DNA from: Deltaproteobacteria bacterium
Lineage (GTDB): Bacteria; Desulfobacterota; Desulfovibrionia; Desulfovibrionales; Desulfovibrionaceae
Length of the DNA stretch: 50,753 bases
Assembly (NCBI GenBank): GCA_031285295.1
Contig: JAITWK010000003.1
Location: 1-50,753 of the forward strand
Direction: 5' to 3'
Positions 23,553-30,918 of the stretch are shown piece after piece. The notes below the pieces were generated by a model that saw only the letters and a program-made list of their open reading frames with translations, made no database searches and had not been told where the DNA came from. Made by a program: the position numbers and the translations under genes. Positions within the stretch are counted from its first letter, which is position 1. Every line of letters begins with the position of its first letter.

Positions 23553-24836
23553 TTAATGTTTAAACGCTCTTTGCCCGGTGAATACCATAGCAGCCTGATT
23601 TTCGTTTACGGCGGCAATAACTTCGTGATCGCGCAGCGACCCGCCGGGTTGGGCAATGGCCTTGATGCCGTGGCAGAGCGCGGCGTCCACGCCGTCGCGG
23701 AAGGGGAAGAAACCGTCGGACACCATTACGCTGCCCAAAAGTCCGCCTTTGGCGCTATCGGTTTCAGCCTGCATTGCAGCCAACAGTTTTTGTGCCGCAG
23801 CATCGCCGCCTTGCGCCTTAAGACGCACTTCGTAAAGCGACTGACCGGAAGCCCGGAACACCAGCTTGTCCAGATATTTGGTATAAGCCTTGTAAATAGC
23901 CAGTTCCACGCAGCCCACGCGATCCTGTTCGCCAGCGCCGATAGCCACGGTGGCCCCGTTTTTGGCAAAAATAATCGAGTTGGAAATCACGCCGCTTTCC
24001 ACCGCCCAGGCGAACAGCAGATCTTCGGCCTGCTGTGGGGTCGGCAAGTTAGCGGTAAGTTTTGAAGGTTCTGTAGCCTCAGCCGGCATAAAATCTTCAA
24101 CCTTGCGGATGCGGTTCATGAAAGACTGTTGCAGAATCAGGCCGCCATCCACCAAAGACTTGATTTCCAGGAACGGACTCTGGGCCAGGCCGCTTAAATC
24201 GGCCAGCCGGGGCAGGCGGAAAATGCGCAGGTTCTTGCGTTTTTTCAGCAGATCCAGCACGCCGCTTTCAAATTCCGGCGCGGCCACCACCTCGAAGTAG
24301 GAAGAGGAAATAAGCTCAGCCGCCGCCTTGTCCAGGCTGGAGTTGACCACTACCGCCCCGCCAAAGGCCGCGATGCGATCGCACCAGAAGGCCTTTTCCA
24401 GGGCATCGGCAATACCAGCGTCGCTCCAGGCCGCGCCGCAGGGATTGTTGTGCTTGAGTATAGCCGCAGCCGGTTTGGCCGTAAGGCTTTGCAGGATATT
24501 CACCCCGCTGTCCACGTCGGTGAGGTTGGTCTTGCCGGGGTGTTTACCGGCCTGAATCATTTCCGCCTCGCTAATGGCCGAGACTATACCCTGGTTCGGC
24601 GCGCGCAGGCGCACCCCGCCGATTTCCAGATTGCCTTCAGCCAATTCGTAAAGAGCAGCCGGTTGATCCGGGTTTTCACCGTAGCGCAGGCCTTTTTCTT
24701 CCAGCAGGCCACCCTCGCCGGGCAGATTCCAGAGGCGTTTTTTAAAAACCAGGCGCTGCCCGCCCAAATCCAGGCTGAGCGTTGCCGGAAACTCGTCCTT
24801 GAGCAAAGTTGTGTACATTTTTTTGAGCGAACTCAT
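23553..24836 (-). CDS. purH: Stand-alone AICAR formyltransferase
   Basis: Transfers a formyl group from 10-formyl-THF to AICAR, the penultimate step of IMP synthesis. All 427 residues correspond to the transformylase domain of PurH: LRYGENPDQPAALYE at about 50, KHNNPCGAA (catalytic Lys-His pair), AFGGAVVVN, ESGVISNSIIFAKNG, and SDGFFPFRDGVD near the end. The N-terminal MGS-type IMP cyclohydrolase domain of the bifunctional enzyme (about 200 residues) is absent, and the ATG with CGGAG upstream leaves no room for it. IMP cyclohydrolase must be encoded elsewhere. It is the first gene of an apparent operon with RNase II and the Lon-like protease, all on the minus strand. Confidence 0.85.
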   Translation of the reverse strand: MSSLKKMYTTLLKDEFPATLSLDLGGQRLVFKKRLWNLPGEGGLLEEKGLRYGENPDQPAALYELAEGNLEIGGVRLRAPNQGIVSAISEAEMIQAGKHPGKTNLTDVDSGVNILQSLTAKPAAAILKHNNPCGAAWSDAGIADALEKAFWCDRIAAFGGAVVVNSSLDKAAAELISSSYFEVVAAPEFESGVLDLLKKRKNLRIFRLPRLADLSGLAQSPFLEIKSLVDGGLILQQSFMNRIRKVEDFMPAEATEPSKLTANLPTPQQAEDLLFAWAVESGVISNSIIFAKNGATVAIGAGEQDRVGCVELAIYKAYTKYLDKLVFRASGQSLYEVRLKAQGGDAAAQKLLAAMQAETDSAKGGLLGSVMVSDGFFPFRDGVDAALCHGIKAIAQPGGSLRDHEVIAAVNENQAAMVFTGQRAFKH

Positions 24837-25012
24837 GGCTACTCCGGTTATATTAAAATTTTGAAATTAACTGATTAAGCAATGCCGTCACGCATAACAT
24901 AGCGAAGACCAACCGGCAAATCACATTTACGCTGGCGCGATAATCGTATATATTCTTCAATCTTTAAAATAATTAACGCTTGAGATGCCCTCAAACAATC
25001 AAGGCGGAAAAT

Positions 25013-25441
25013 ATGGAACGTGCCCTGCAAAAAATGGCCAGCCAGTTGAACCAGTATGATGCCGCTTCGCTTTCTTCCATGTGGGAACGCTACGCGCACC
25101 TTGTCTCGCGCTTCGAACCCACCAAACGCTGGGAAGAGGCCGCGCTGGTATTTTGTCTGATCCAGGCCATGCACTGGAAGAACCAGCTTTTCAACTCCAG
25201 GCTGATCGCCGAACAACAGCGGGCCGAGCAGGACAAGAACGCCGCGCGGGAATTCAAAGAGAAACTGCATTCCTATATTCCCGACTCGCTTGCCAAAAAC
25301 AAACGCCCCCCGGCGGAGGGCGCTCAAAGCAAGACGGATGGAGCTGAAAGCAAAACTGAGAAAAACTCAGGAAGCAGCCGTGAGTCCAAGCAACGGCGCA
25401 AGGTTCTTGTTTTCAAGCTCCGCGACCACGGCAAGTCTTGA
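25013..25441 (+). CDS. Small hypothetical protein
   Basis: 142 residues, not recognised. MERALQKMASQLNQYDAASLSSMWERYAHLV and EEAALVFCLIQAMHWKNQLFNS look like a compact helical N-terminal half; a coiled-coil-like stretch (AEQQRAEQDKNAAREFKEKL) follows and the last 45 residues are Lys/Ser/Gly-rich and probably disordered with a basic end (SKQRRKVLVFKLRDHGKS). The start at 25013 has AAGGCGG upstream; a TTG at 24980 is unlikely. Its 3' end overlaps the end of the convergent mltF by 75 bp. Codon use and position suggest a real chromosomal gene, possibly restricted to this group of bacteria. Confidence 0.6.
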   Translation: MERALQKMASQLNQYDAASLSSMWERYAHLVSRFEPTKRWEEAALVFCLIQAMHWKNQLFNSRLIAEQQRAEQDKNAAREFKEKLHSYIPDSLAKNKRPPAEGAQSKTDGAESKTEKNSGSSRESKQRRKVLVFKLRDHGKS

Positions 25442-26770
25442 CATAACATAATAGTAGTAGCGCACGCTTTCCACATAAGAAAGCGCTTCCTTGTGGCGAA
25501 AATTCTTGCCCGCCGTGCCGGAAACAGCAAGCTTGGCATATAGCCCGCGCATTTCGGCCCAGCTTTTGCCCTTGCCTTCGGCGTCAGCCAGACGCAGGGC
25601 CTTGCGCAGGTTCGCTGGCCCCTGGTTGTAGGCAGCCAGGGCCAGGCACCAGCGGTCCCATTCCGAAATATCCAGATCTTCCAGACTGCGGCGCAGGTCG
25701 CTCAGGTAACGCGCACCACCCAGTATGCACTGCTCGGGATCAAGGCGATCCACATTCAGCATATTGGCCGTGCTGGTAGTAAGCTGCATGATGCCGCGCA
25801 CGCCGGTGCTGCTGCGGGCCTGCGGATCAAAACGCGATTCCTGAAAAATCACCGCCGCGATAAGCAGCGGGTCCATGCCGGTTTCTTCGGCAGCTTTCAT
25901 GATCGCGCCGTTGTACTGCTCCATTTTTTCCGAAATAACCCCGGCCAGTTCCCGCAAATCATTCTGCCGCGACTTGCGCGGCATGAAACCGTGGTAACGT
26001 TCGCGTAGCTCCGCCAGACTGTCTTCCCGGCTCTCATCGGCCCAAAAAGCCTCCAGACGCTCGCCAAGCTCGCGGTTATCCGCTGACCAGAACCAGCGGT
26101 AAGCCACGGATTCGTTAAGGTTACCCTGAATGAGCAAATCCGGGTGCTGCGGCGCGAGTACCGAGTAGGTGTGCGGGTCCAGCAATTGATTTACAGGCGC
26201 AATCTGGCTGCTCAACCCGCCGTGCGAAATATTGGAATAAACATGCTCGGCGCTGCCCGCGTCCTTGACCAATACCGGATAAACACTGGCATAGGCCCGG
26301 CTTTGTGCCAGATATTCACTACGAGCGGCGGAAAGCTCGCCCCCAAAGCCGATGGCCAAATCGCCGCGCTTGTCTTTAAGCAGATCCATGGCCTCAACGT
26401 AGGTGCGGGCATAATAGAGCCGAACTTCATACTTGTTGCCTGCCAGAAACTGTTCCAGCAACTCCTCGTCCATGCCCGGCCCAAAAGGCGAGGCCGCCCG
26501 GGGCAGCCTTTTTTCATAGGGCAACACCACGCGCAGCAGCGGAGCTTCGCTGCCGCCCATACTAAGCGGCACTTTGCGGTAGTCATCGGCATAGGGCTTG
26601 CCGGAGTCGAGCAGGGAGGGTTCGGCGCTGAAGCAACCGAGCAACAAGACCACAGTAACCGCCAGGCACAGCGCAGCGGACAAGCGCAGGCGGCTCACAC
26701 TAATAAGGCGAATCAGACGGCTCAGGTGGCCGGTTCGCATAGCAGACATATATTTTTGGTACTTATTCAT
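25367..26770 (-). CDS. mltF: MltF-like membrane-bound lytic transglycosylase
   Basis: Cleaves peptidoglycan glycan strands in the periplasm. From the ATG at 26770, 467 residues: basic N-terminus, hydrophobic segment and lipobox LLLGC, indicating a lipid-anchored protein; a periplasmic amino-acid-binding-like domain (residues about 60-250, VVLPYEKRLPRA, GDLAIGFGG); and an SLT domain (about 280-420) with the catalytic Glu in VIFQESRFDPQARSSTGVRGIMQLT and the later NQGPANLRKAL. The start is chosen because a strong promoter -10 box overlaps the upstream ATG at 26797, so transcription begins after it. It converges with the small gene at 25013, overlapping by 75 bp, and diverges from holB. Confidence 0.87.
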   Translation of the reverse strand: MNKYQKYMSAMRTGHLSRLIRLISVSRLRLSAALCLAVTVVLLLGCFSAEPSLLDSGKPYADDYRKVPLSMGGSEAPLLRVVLPYEKRLPRAASPFGPGMDEELLEQFLAGNKYEVRLYYARTYVEAMDLLKDKRGDLAIGFGGELSAARSEYLAQSRAYASVYPVLVKDAGSAEHVYSNISHGGLSSQIAPVNQLLDPHTYSVLAPQHPDLLIQGNLNESVAYRWFWSADNRELGERLEAFWADESREDSLAELRERYHGFMPRKSRQNDLRELAGVISEKMEQYNGAIMKAAEETGMDPLLIAAVIFQESRFDPQARSSTGVRGIMQLTTSTANMLNVDRLDPEQCILGGARYLSDLRRSLEDLDISEWDRWCLALAAYNQGPANLRKALRLADAEGKGKSWAEMRGLYAKLAVSGTAGKNFRHKEALSYVESVRYYYYVMSRLAVVAELENKNLAPLLGLTAAS

Positions 26771-26794
26771 ATCTTTTTTTCTAGGGAGAGTAGC

Positions 26795-26823
26795 CATATA
26801 ATGCAGCTTTACTTTATTGTCAA
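26795..26823 (-). promoter_or_regulatory. Promoter of mltF
   Basis: On the minus strand a perfect TTGACA (26823-26818), 17-bp spacer and TATATG (26800-26795). Predicted transcription start near 26788 excludes ATG 26797 and supports ATG 26770. Confidence 0.55.
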
Positions 26824-26873
26824 AAAACCTTTAACTCGTTGACAGGCCAAACGCCCTGCCGTTTTGCCGCAGT

Positions 26874-26902
26874 TTGACAATAAATTTTATTAAAAAAATT
26901 AT
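26874..26902 (+). promoter_or_regulatory. Candidate holB promoter overlapping its start codon
   Basis: Perfect TTGACA at 26874-26879, 17-bp spacer, AATTAT at 26897-26902 (4 of 6). Predicted transcription starts about 26908, next to the in-frame ATG at 26907, which would give a leaderless message. A second TTGACA at 26839-26844 has no good -10. Confidence 0.35.
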
Positions 26903-28130
26903 GCGCATGGCAAAATCAGTTACGAAAAAAAATGAGACCCCGGACCTGCCGGACGCCCTGGAACAGGCGCGGCTTTTAGGCGGCGTGCGCACTTTTGCTG
27001 TGGAACAGCGCTTTGCCGGAGCCAGAAGGGCCATGGCCGCCCTGCGCCCTGCGCCGCCGCAAAGCCTGCTGCTGGAAGGCGGCACCCCGGCGGAACGGGC
27101 CAACGCGGCTCTGTATTGGGCCGCATTATTGAATTGCCCGACTGGTAGTGCCTCATTTTGCCGTGATACTGCGTCAGATATCGTTTTTGCCTCCTGTCGA
27201 GTACGAGAAGAGTACACTCCCATCGGCAAAAACTCATCTTCCTTGTCTGACGACAAAAGCAGGCACTACCAACAAACACTGAGCCAAACCGACGTACCTG
27301 TTGCCCCCTGCCTGGATTGCCCGGTCTGCCTGCGCTATGTAAGCAAGTTGCACCGCGATATGTTCTTTTTTGACGGCAGCGCGGAAAGTATCAAGATAGA
27401 CGAGGTGCGGGAAATGCGCGCCGTGCTGGGTGAACCGCCACGCGAAGGGCGGCTGCGGGTGGTCATTTTCTCTGAAGGTCAGGCTTTGGGCGAGGCTGCG
27501 GCCAACGCCCTGCTGAAATCCCTGGAGGAACCCAAACCCGGCACTGTCTTTGTACTTACCGCCCCGCAGCGGGAGCGTCTGCTGCCGACTCTGGTTTCCC
27601 GCTCCTGGACGCTCACCCTGCCCTGGCCGGGCAGTCGCGGCTTCGAGGCACAAAACTGTCCGGCTGAAGCGATGCAGACACCGGGCGGAGGCGCCGCAAT
27701 AAGCCGGGAAGATGGCGACGACGTTGCGGATCCCAACCCGGATCTGCCGGTTTTGGAATGGGCCGGGGCCATGTTGGCTTTCGCCACAAACAAGAGCGGA
27801 CGGGGCTGGATGGAGCGCACCGCCAAACGCGGCAATCTGGATGCCGCTCTGGCCATGCGGCTGGTATTGCTTTGCCAAACCTGCCTGCTTGAGGCACTTT
27901 CCGGAAACTTATCTTTTAATAATGCAAAAACACCGGAAATGAGCGAGGACTTTAGCCGCCATGATCTGAGCGCGGCTTTTATCCGCCTGGCTCCGGCCAG
28001 CCTTCACATTTTGGGCGAGGCTCTGGCCGAAGCCCAGGATAGTCTTAATTATAATGTAAATCCGGCTCTGGTGCTGGATTGGCTGGCTACACGCCTCTTT
28101 TTCGTTTTTGCCGGAGATGCTGGAAGATGA
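26901..28130 (+). CDS. holB: DNA polymerase III delta-prime subunit, with in-frame repeat insertion
   Basis: Clamp-loader subunit. 409 residues from ATG 26901 (ATG 26907 also possible). SLLLEGG replaces the normal P-loop, as expected for a non-ATPase delta-prime. The zinc module has Cys79 (LLNC) and CLDCPVC (Cys137, Cys140, Cys143). In E. coli HolB the first two cysteines are about nine residues apart; here they are 58 apart, because the 125-bp repeat element (27143-27271) is read through in frame there. Conserved sensor-like region AAANALLKSLEEPKPGTVFVLTA follows, then FLATR-like LVSRSWTLTLPW. Its stop overlaps the DUF116 start (ATGA), and the gene order holB-DUF116-metG-ricT is informative for identity. 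Confidence 0.88.
   Translation: MRMAKSVTKKNETPDLPDALEQARLLGGVRTFAVEQRFAGARRAMAALRPAPPQSLLLEGGTPAERANAALYWAALLNCPTGSASFCRDTASDIVFASCRVREEYTPIGKNSSSLSDDKSRHYQQTLSQTDVPVAPCLDCPVCLRYVSKLHRDMFFFDGSAESIKIDEVREMRAVLGEPPREGRLRVVIFSEGQALGEAAANALLKSLEEPKPGTVFVLTAPQRERLLPTLVSRSWTLTLPWPGSRGFEAQNCPAEAMQTPGGGAAISREDGDDVADPNPDLPVLEWAGAMLAFATNKSGRGWMERTAKRGNLDAALAMRLVLLCQTCLLEALSGNLSFNNAKTPEMSEDFSRHDLSAAFIRLAPASLHILGEALAEAQDSLNYNVNPALVLDWLATRLFFVFAGDAGR
27143..27271. repeat. ~125-bp inverted-repeat element, copy 2, inside holB
   Basis: Terminal repeat TGGTAGTGCCT (27143-27153) and AGGCACTACCA (27261-27271), perfect 11-bp complements, with near-complementary inner ends (CATTTTG against CAAAAGC). Inverted relative to copy 1 (18560-18684), sharing AGAGTACACTCCC and CAAAAACG segments. 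The core from TAGTGCCT to AGGCACTA is 123 bp, a multiple of three, and contains no stop in the holB frame. No target-site duplication could be recognised at its edges. Confidence 0.85.
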
Positions 28131-28927
28131 AGGAAAAGGATACAGATAAACCACGCAAGCGCCTGTTCATCGGCCTGATCTGCGCCACTTCGGCCCTGCT
28201 CTGTCTGGTGCTGATTCTGGGCTGGGGCATTCCCTACGTCGGCCTGAACAACATTCACCCCGCAGCGCCCTATATAACCGGCTTTGTGCTGGCGCTGTTC
28301 ATACTGGTTATTGCCTGGTCTTCCCTGGCTCTGGTGCTGCAAGTTATCACCGGACGGGCGCTTTGGGGTACCGGCGAAGCGCGCTGCGTGGCTGTCCGGC
28401 TATTTCTGCCCCTGATGGAATTTTGCGGAAGGGCGGTAGGCATCACCCCGGCCGAAGTACGGCGTTCCTTTATTCAGGTGAACAACCAGTTGGTCCGTCA
28501 GACCACGCCGCCGCAAGCGCCGGAAAAACTGCTGCTGCTGTTGCCGCACTGCATCCAATGGAGCGGCTGCAAACTGCGCGTAAGCAACAGCGTGGAGCGC
28601 TGTGAGCGCTGCGGACGTTGCGACATTGCCGCCCTGCTGGATCTGGCCGAAAAATACGGCGTCCATATGGCTATAGCCACCGGCGGCACTATTGCCAGAC
28701 GTATTGTGGTGGAAAAACGACCCAGGCTGATCCTTGCTGTGGCCTGTGAGCGCGATTTGGCCAGCGGCATACAGGATACCTTCCCGCTGCCGGTATTTGG
28801 ATTGCTTAATGAGCGCCCATTCGGCCCCTGTGTGGATACCCGCGTGGATCTGGAGCGGCTGGAAAACGCCTTGCGCGGCTTTATCCAAAAGGAAAGTCCG
28901 GAAGGGCAAAACCCCTCCGGACAATAA
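28127..28927 (+). CDS. DUF116 family membrane protein
   Basis: 266 residues. A basic N-terminus, two membrane segments (LFIGLICATSALLCLVLILG at about 15-35 and GFVLALFILVIAWSSLALVL at about 50-70) and a cytosolic domain with a Cys-rich stretch, LPHCIQWSGCKLR then ERCERCGRCD, followed by VHMAIATGGTIARR and LAVACERDLASGI. The family (DUF116) is of unknown function; the CxxCxxC group suggests metal or iron-sulfur binding. The ATG overlaps the holB stop by 4 nt (ATGA), with GGAG upstream, so it is translationally coupled to holB. The 3' end is a G/C-rich hairpin overlapping the last codons. Confidence 0.8.
   Translation: MKEKDTDKPRKRLFIGLICATSALLCLVLILGWGIPYVGLNNIHPAAPYITGFVLALFILVIAWSSLALVLQVITGRALWGTGEARCVAVRLFLPLMEFCGRAVGITPAEVRRSFIQVNNQLVRQTTPPQAPEKLLLLLPHCIQWSGCKLRVSNSVERCERCGRCDIAALLDLAEKYGVHMAIATGGTIARRIVVEKRPRLILAVACERDLASGIQDTFPLPVFGLLNERPFGPCVDTRVDLERLENALRGFIQKESPEGQNPSGQ
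28896..28922. terminator. Hairpin at the convergent DUF116/metG ends
   Basis: GTCCGGAAGGG (28896-28906) pairs with CCCCTCCGGAC (28912-28922), 11 bp with one mismatch, loop CAAAA. It overlaps the last DUF116 codons. A T-rich stretch (CTTTCCTTTTGG) follows on the minus strand only, so it may serve metG better. Confidence 0.4.
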
Positions 28928-28953
28928 TACACCTATCGATAAGCGCCTTATTC

Positions 28954-30882
28954 CTAAGAAATCTTGCTACCCGGCGCTTTATAAGCACCCGGAGTAAGTA
29001 AGGTCAGACCTTTTTCGTCTTCAGCAGTCAGCAACATGCCCTGCGATTCCACCTTGCGGATTTTGCGGAAGGGCAGGTTGGCAACCACCACTACTTGCTT
29101 CCCGGCCAAATCCTCCGGCTTGAAGTATTCGGCAATGCCGCTGACAATGCTGCGCGGCTTGTCCTCACCCAAATCGACCTTGAAGCAGAGCAGCTTGTCG
29201 GCATCCGGGTGCTTTTCCACACTCAGGATGGTACCAACGCGCAAATCCAGCTTCTGGAAATCCTCAAACTCGATGGTGGCGGCAGTTTGAGATTCCTTGG
29301 CTGCCTTGCCCGCGTCTTTTGCCTCTTCTTCAGCTTTGGGCATTTCCAGACGGGGGAACAGATTGGAAGAAGCAGCCAGCTTCGCGCCCGGCTTGAGTTG
29401 GCCGAAGCCGCCGAGTTCATCAGCCAGGTTGGTCTGGGCCGGGTCAAAGGCTTGCCCGAGTTGTTCCAGCATCTTTTCCGCGCTGCCCGGCATAACCGGC
29501 CAAAGGTGCAGGGCCACTTTGCGCAGCATATCCAGCAAAGTATACACCACGGTGGCCAACTCGTCGCTTTTGCCTTCCTTATGCAGCGCCCAGGGTGCGG
29601 CCACGTCAACATACTTGTTCAGGCCGCGCACCAGTTCCCACAAACTTTCCAGAGCAGCGGAAAATTTAAAGTTATCGAAAAGCGACTGATAATTCCGCAT
29701 GCTTTCCAAAGCCAGATCCTGCAAGGCTTTTTCCCTATCGCCATAGCTTGCGGGAGCAGGAGCGCTGCTGTTGTAATACTTGGCCGCCATGCTGAGTACC
29801 CTGGAATACAGGTTGCCCAGGTCATTAGCCAAATCGGAATTCTGGCGGGCGATCAGCGCGTCTTCGGTGAAACTGGAATCGTTGCCGAAATGCATTTCGC
29901 GCATGATGAAGTAACGGAAGACATCCACGCCGTAAGTGGTGACCATGTGCAGTGGATCGACCACGTTGCCCAGGCTTTTGGACATTTTGGTATCGCGCAC
30001 CAGCCAGTAGCCGTGCACATTCAGGCGGTGGTAAAGATCCAGGCCAGCCGATTTAAGCATGGTAGGCCAGAAAATGGCGTGCGGCTTGAGAATATCCTTG
30101 GCGATCAGGTGCTGCTGGTTCGGCCAGAATTTGTTGAATTTTTCGCTGCCCACTCCGTCCAGGCCGGTGGTGTAGGCCAGCAGGGCGTCAAACCAGACGT
30201 AGCAGACATAATCCTTGTCAAAGGGCAAATCGATGCCCCAGGTAAGGCGGCTTTTGGGACGGCTGATGCACAGGTCTTCCAGCTCGCCGGATTCAAGCAG
30301 GGCCAGCGCCTCGGTACGGTAACGCTCGGGCTGGATGAAATCCGGGTTATCCAGAATATATTGCTTGAGCCAATCCGCATACTTGGACATGCGGAAAAAG
30401 TAGTTTTTCTCGCTGATATATTGCGGGGCAACCAGGTGCTGCGGGCAGAGGCCGTTTTCCAGTTCTTTTTCCGTATAGAAGCGCTCGCAGCCGGTGCAGT
30501 AATGCCCGCCGTACTCGCCAAAATAAATGTCGCCGTTATCATAAACCTTTTGCAGGAACTTCTGAACCGTGGCCTTGTGCTCGGCAGAGGTGGTGCGGAT
30601 AAAACGGCTGAACTGCACGCCAAGCCGGGGCATGGTTTCCTGAAACAGGGCGCTGACATCGTCGGCAAGCTTTTGCGGGGTAACACCCTGTTTTTCCGCA
30701 GCCTGGGCGATTTTGTCACCATGTTCGTCAGTGCCGGTTACCAGCGAGACCTCTTTGCCCATCAGGCGCTGAAAGCGCACCATGCTGTCGGCAATGCTGC
30801 TGGTATAGGCGTGGCCAAGATGCGGCTTGGCGTTGACGTAAAAAATCGGCGTGGTGAGGGCGAAAGTTTTTTTAGCGGTCAT
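28954..30882 (-). CDS. metG: Methionyl-tRNA synthetase
   Basis: Charges tRNA-Met with methionine. 642 residues: class I signature PHLGHAY (HIGH), TGTDEHGDK, zinc knuckle with CTGC and CPQH, GYWLVRDTKMSKSLGNVVDP (KMSKS), anticodon-binding helical region and a C-terminal tRNA-binding (Arc1p-like) domain from about 535: LDLRVGTILSVEKHPDADKLLCFKVDLG. Complete with family length. A good ribosome-binding site (GAGG) precedes the ATG. It lies 36 bp downstream of ricT on the same strand and is probably cotranscribed with it. Confidence 0.96.
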   Translation of the reverse strand: MTAKKTFALTTPIFYVNAKPHLGHAYTSSIADSMVRFQRLMGKEVSLVTGTDEHGDKIAQAAEKQGVTPQKLADDVSALFQETMPRLGVQFSRFIRTTSAEHKATVQKFLQKVYDNGDIYFGEYGGHYCTGCERFYTEKELENGLCPQHLVAPQYISEKNYFFRMSKYADWLKQYILDNPDFIQPERYRTEALALLESGELEDLCISRPKSRLTWGIDLPFDKDYVCYVWFDALLAYTTGLDGVGSEKFNKFWPNQQHLIAKDILKPHAIFWPTMLKSAGLDLYHRLNVHGYWLVRDTKMSKSLGNVVDPLHMVTTYGVDVFRYFIMREMHFGNDSSFTEDALIARQNSDLANDLGNLYSRVLSMAAKYYNSSAPAPASYGDREKALQDLALESMRNYQSLFDNFKFSAALESLWELVRGLNKYVDVAAPWALHKEGKSDELATVVYTLLDMLRKVALHLWPVMPGSAEKMLEQLGQAFDPAQTNLADELGGFGQLKPGAKLAASSNLFPRLEMPKAEEEAKDAGKAAKESQTAATIEFEDFQKLDLRVGTILSVEKHPDADKLLCFKVDLGEDKPRSIVSGIAEYFKPEDLAGKQVVVVANLPFRKIRKVESQGMLLTAEDEKGLTLLTPGAYKAPGSKIS

Positions 30883-30918
30883 GATATCCTCGTGCTTTCC
30901 TCAATTTTTATGCTCTTG

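Noticed and set aside
26831..27256. Open frames on the minus strand across holB (26831-27256 and 26920-27279)
   Set aside because: They are produced by the repeat element and lie opposite holB.
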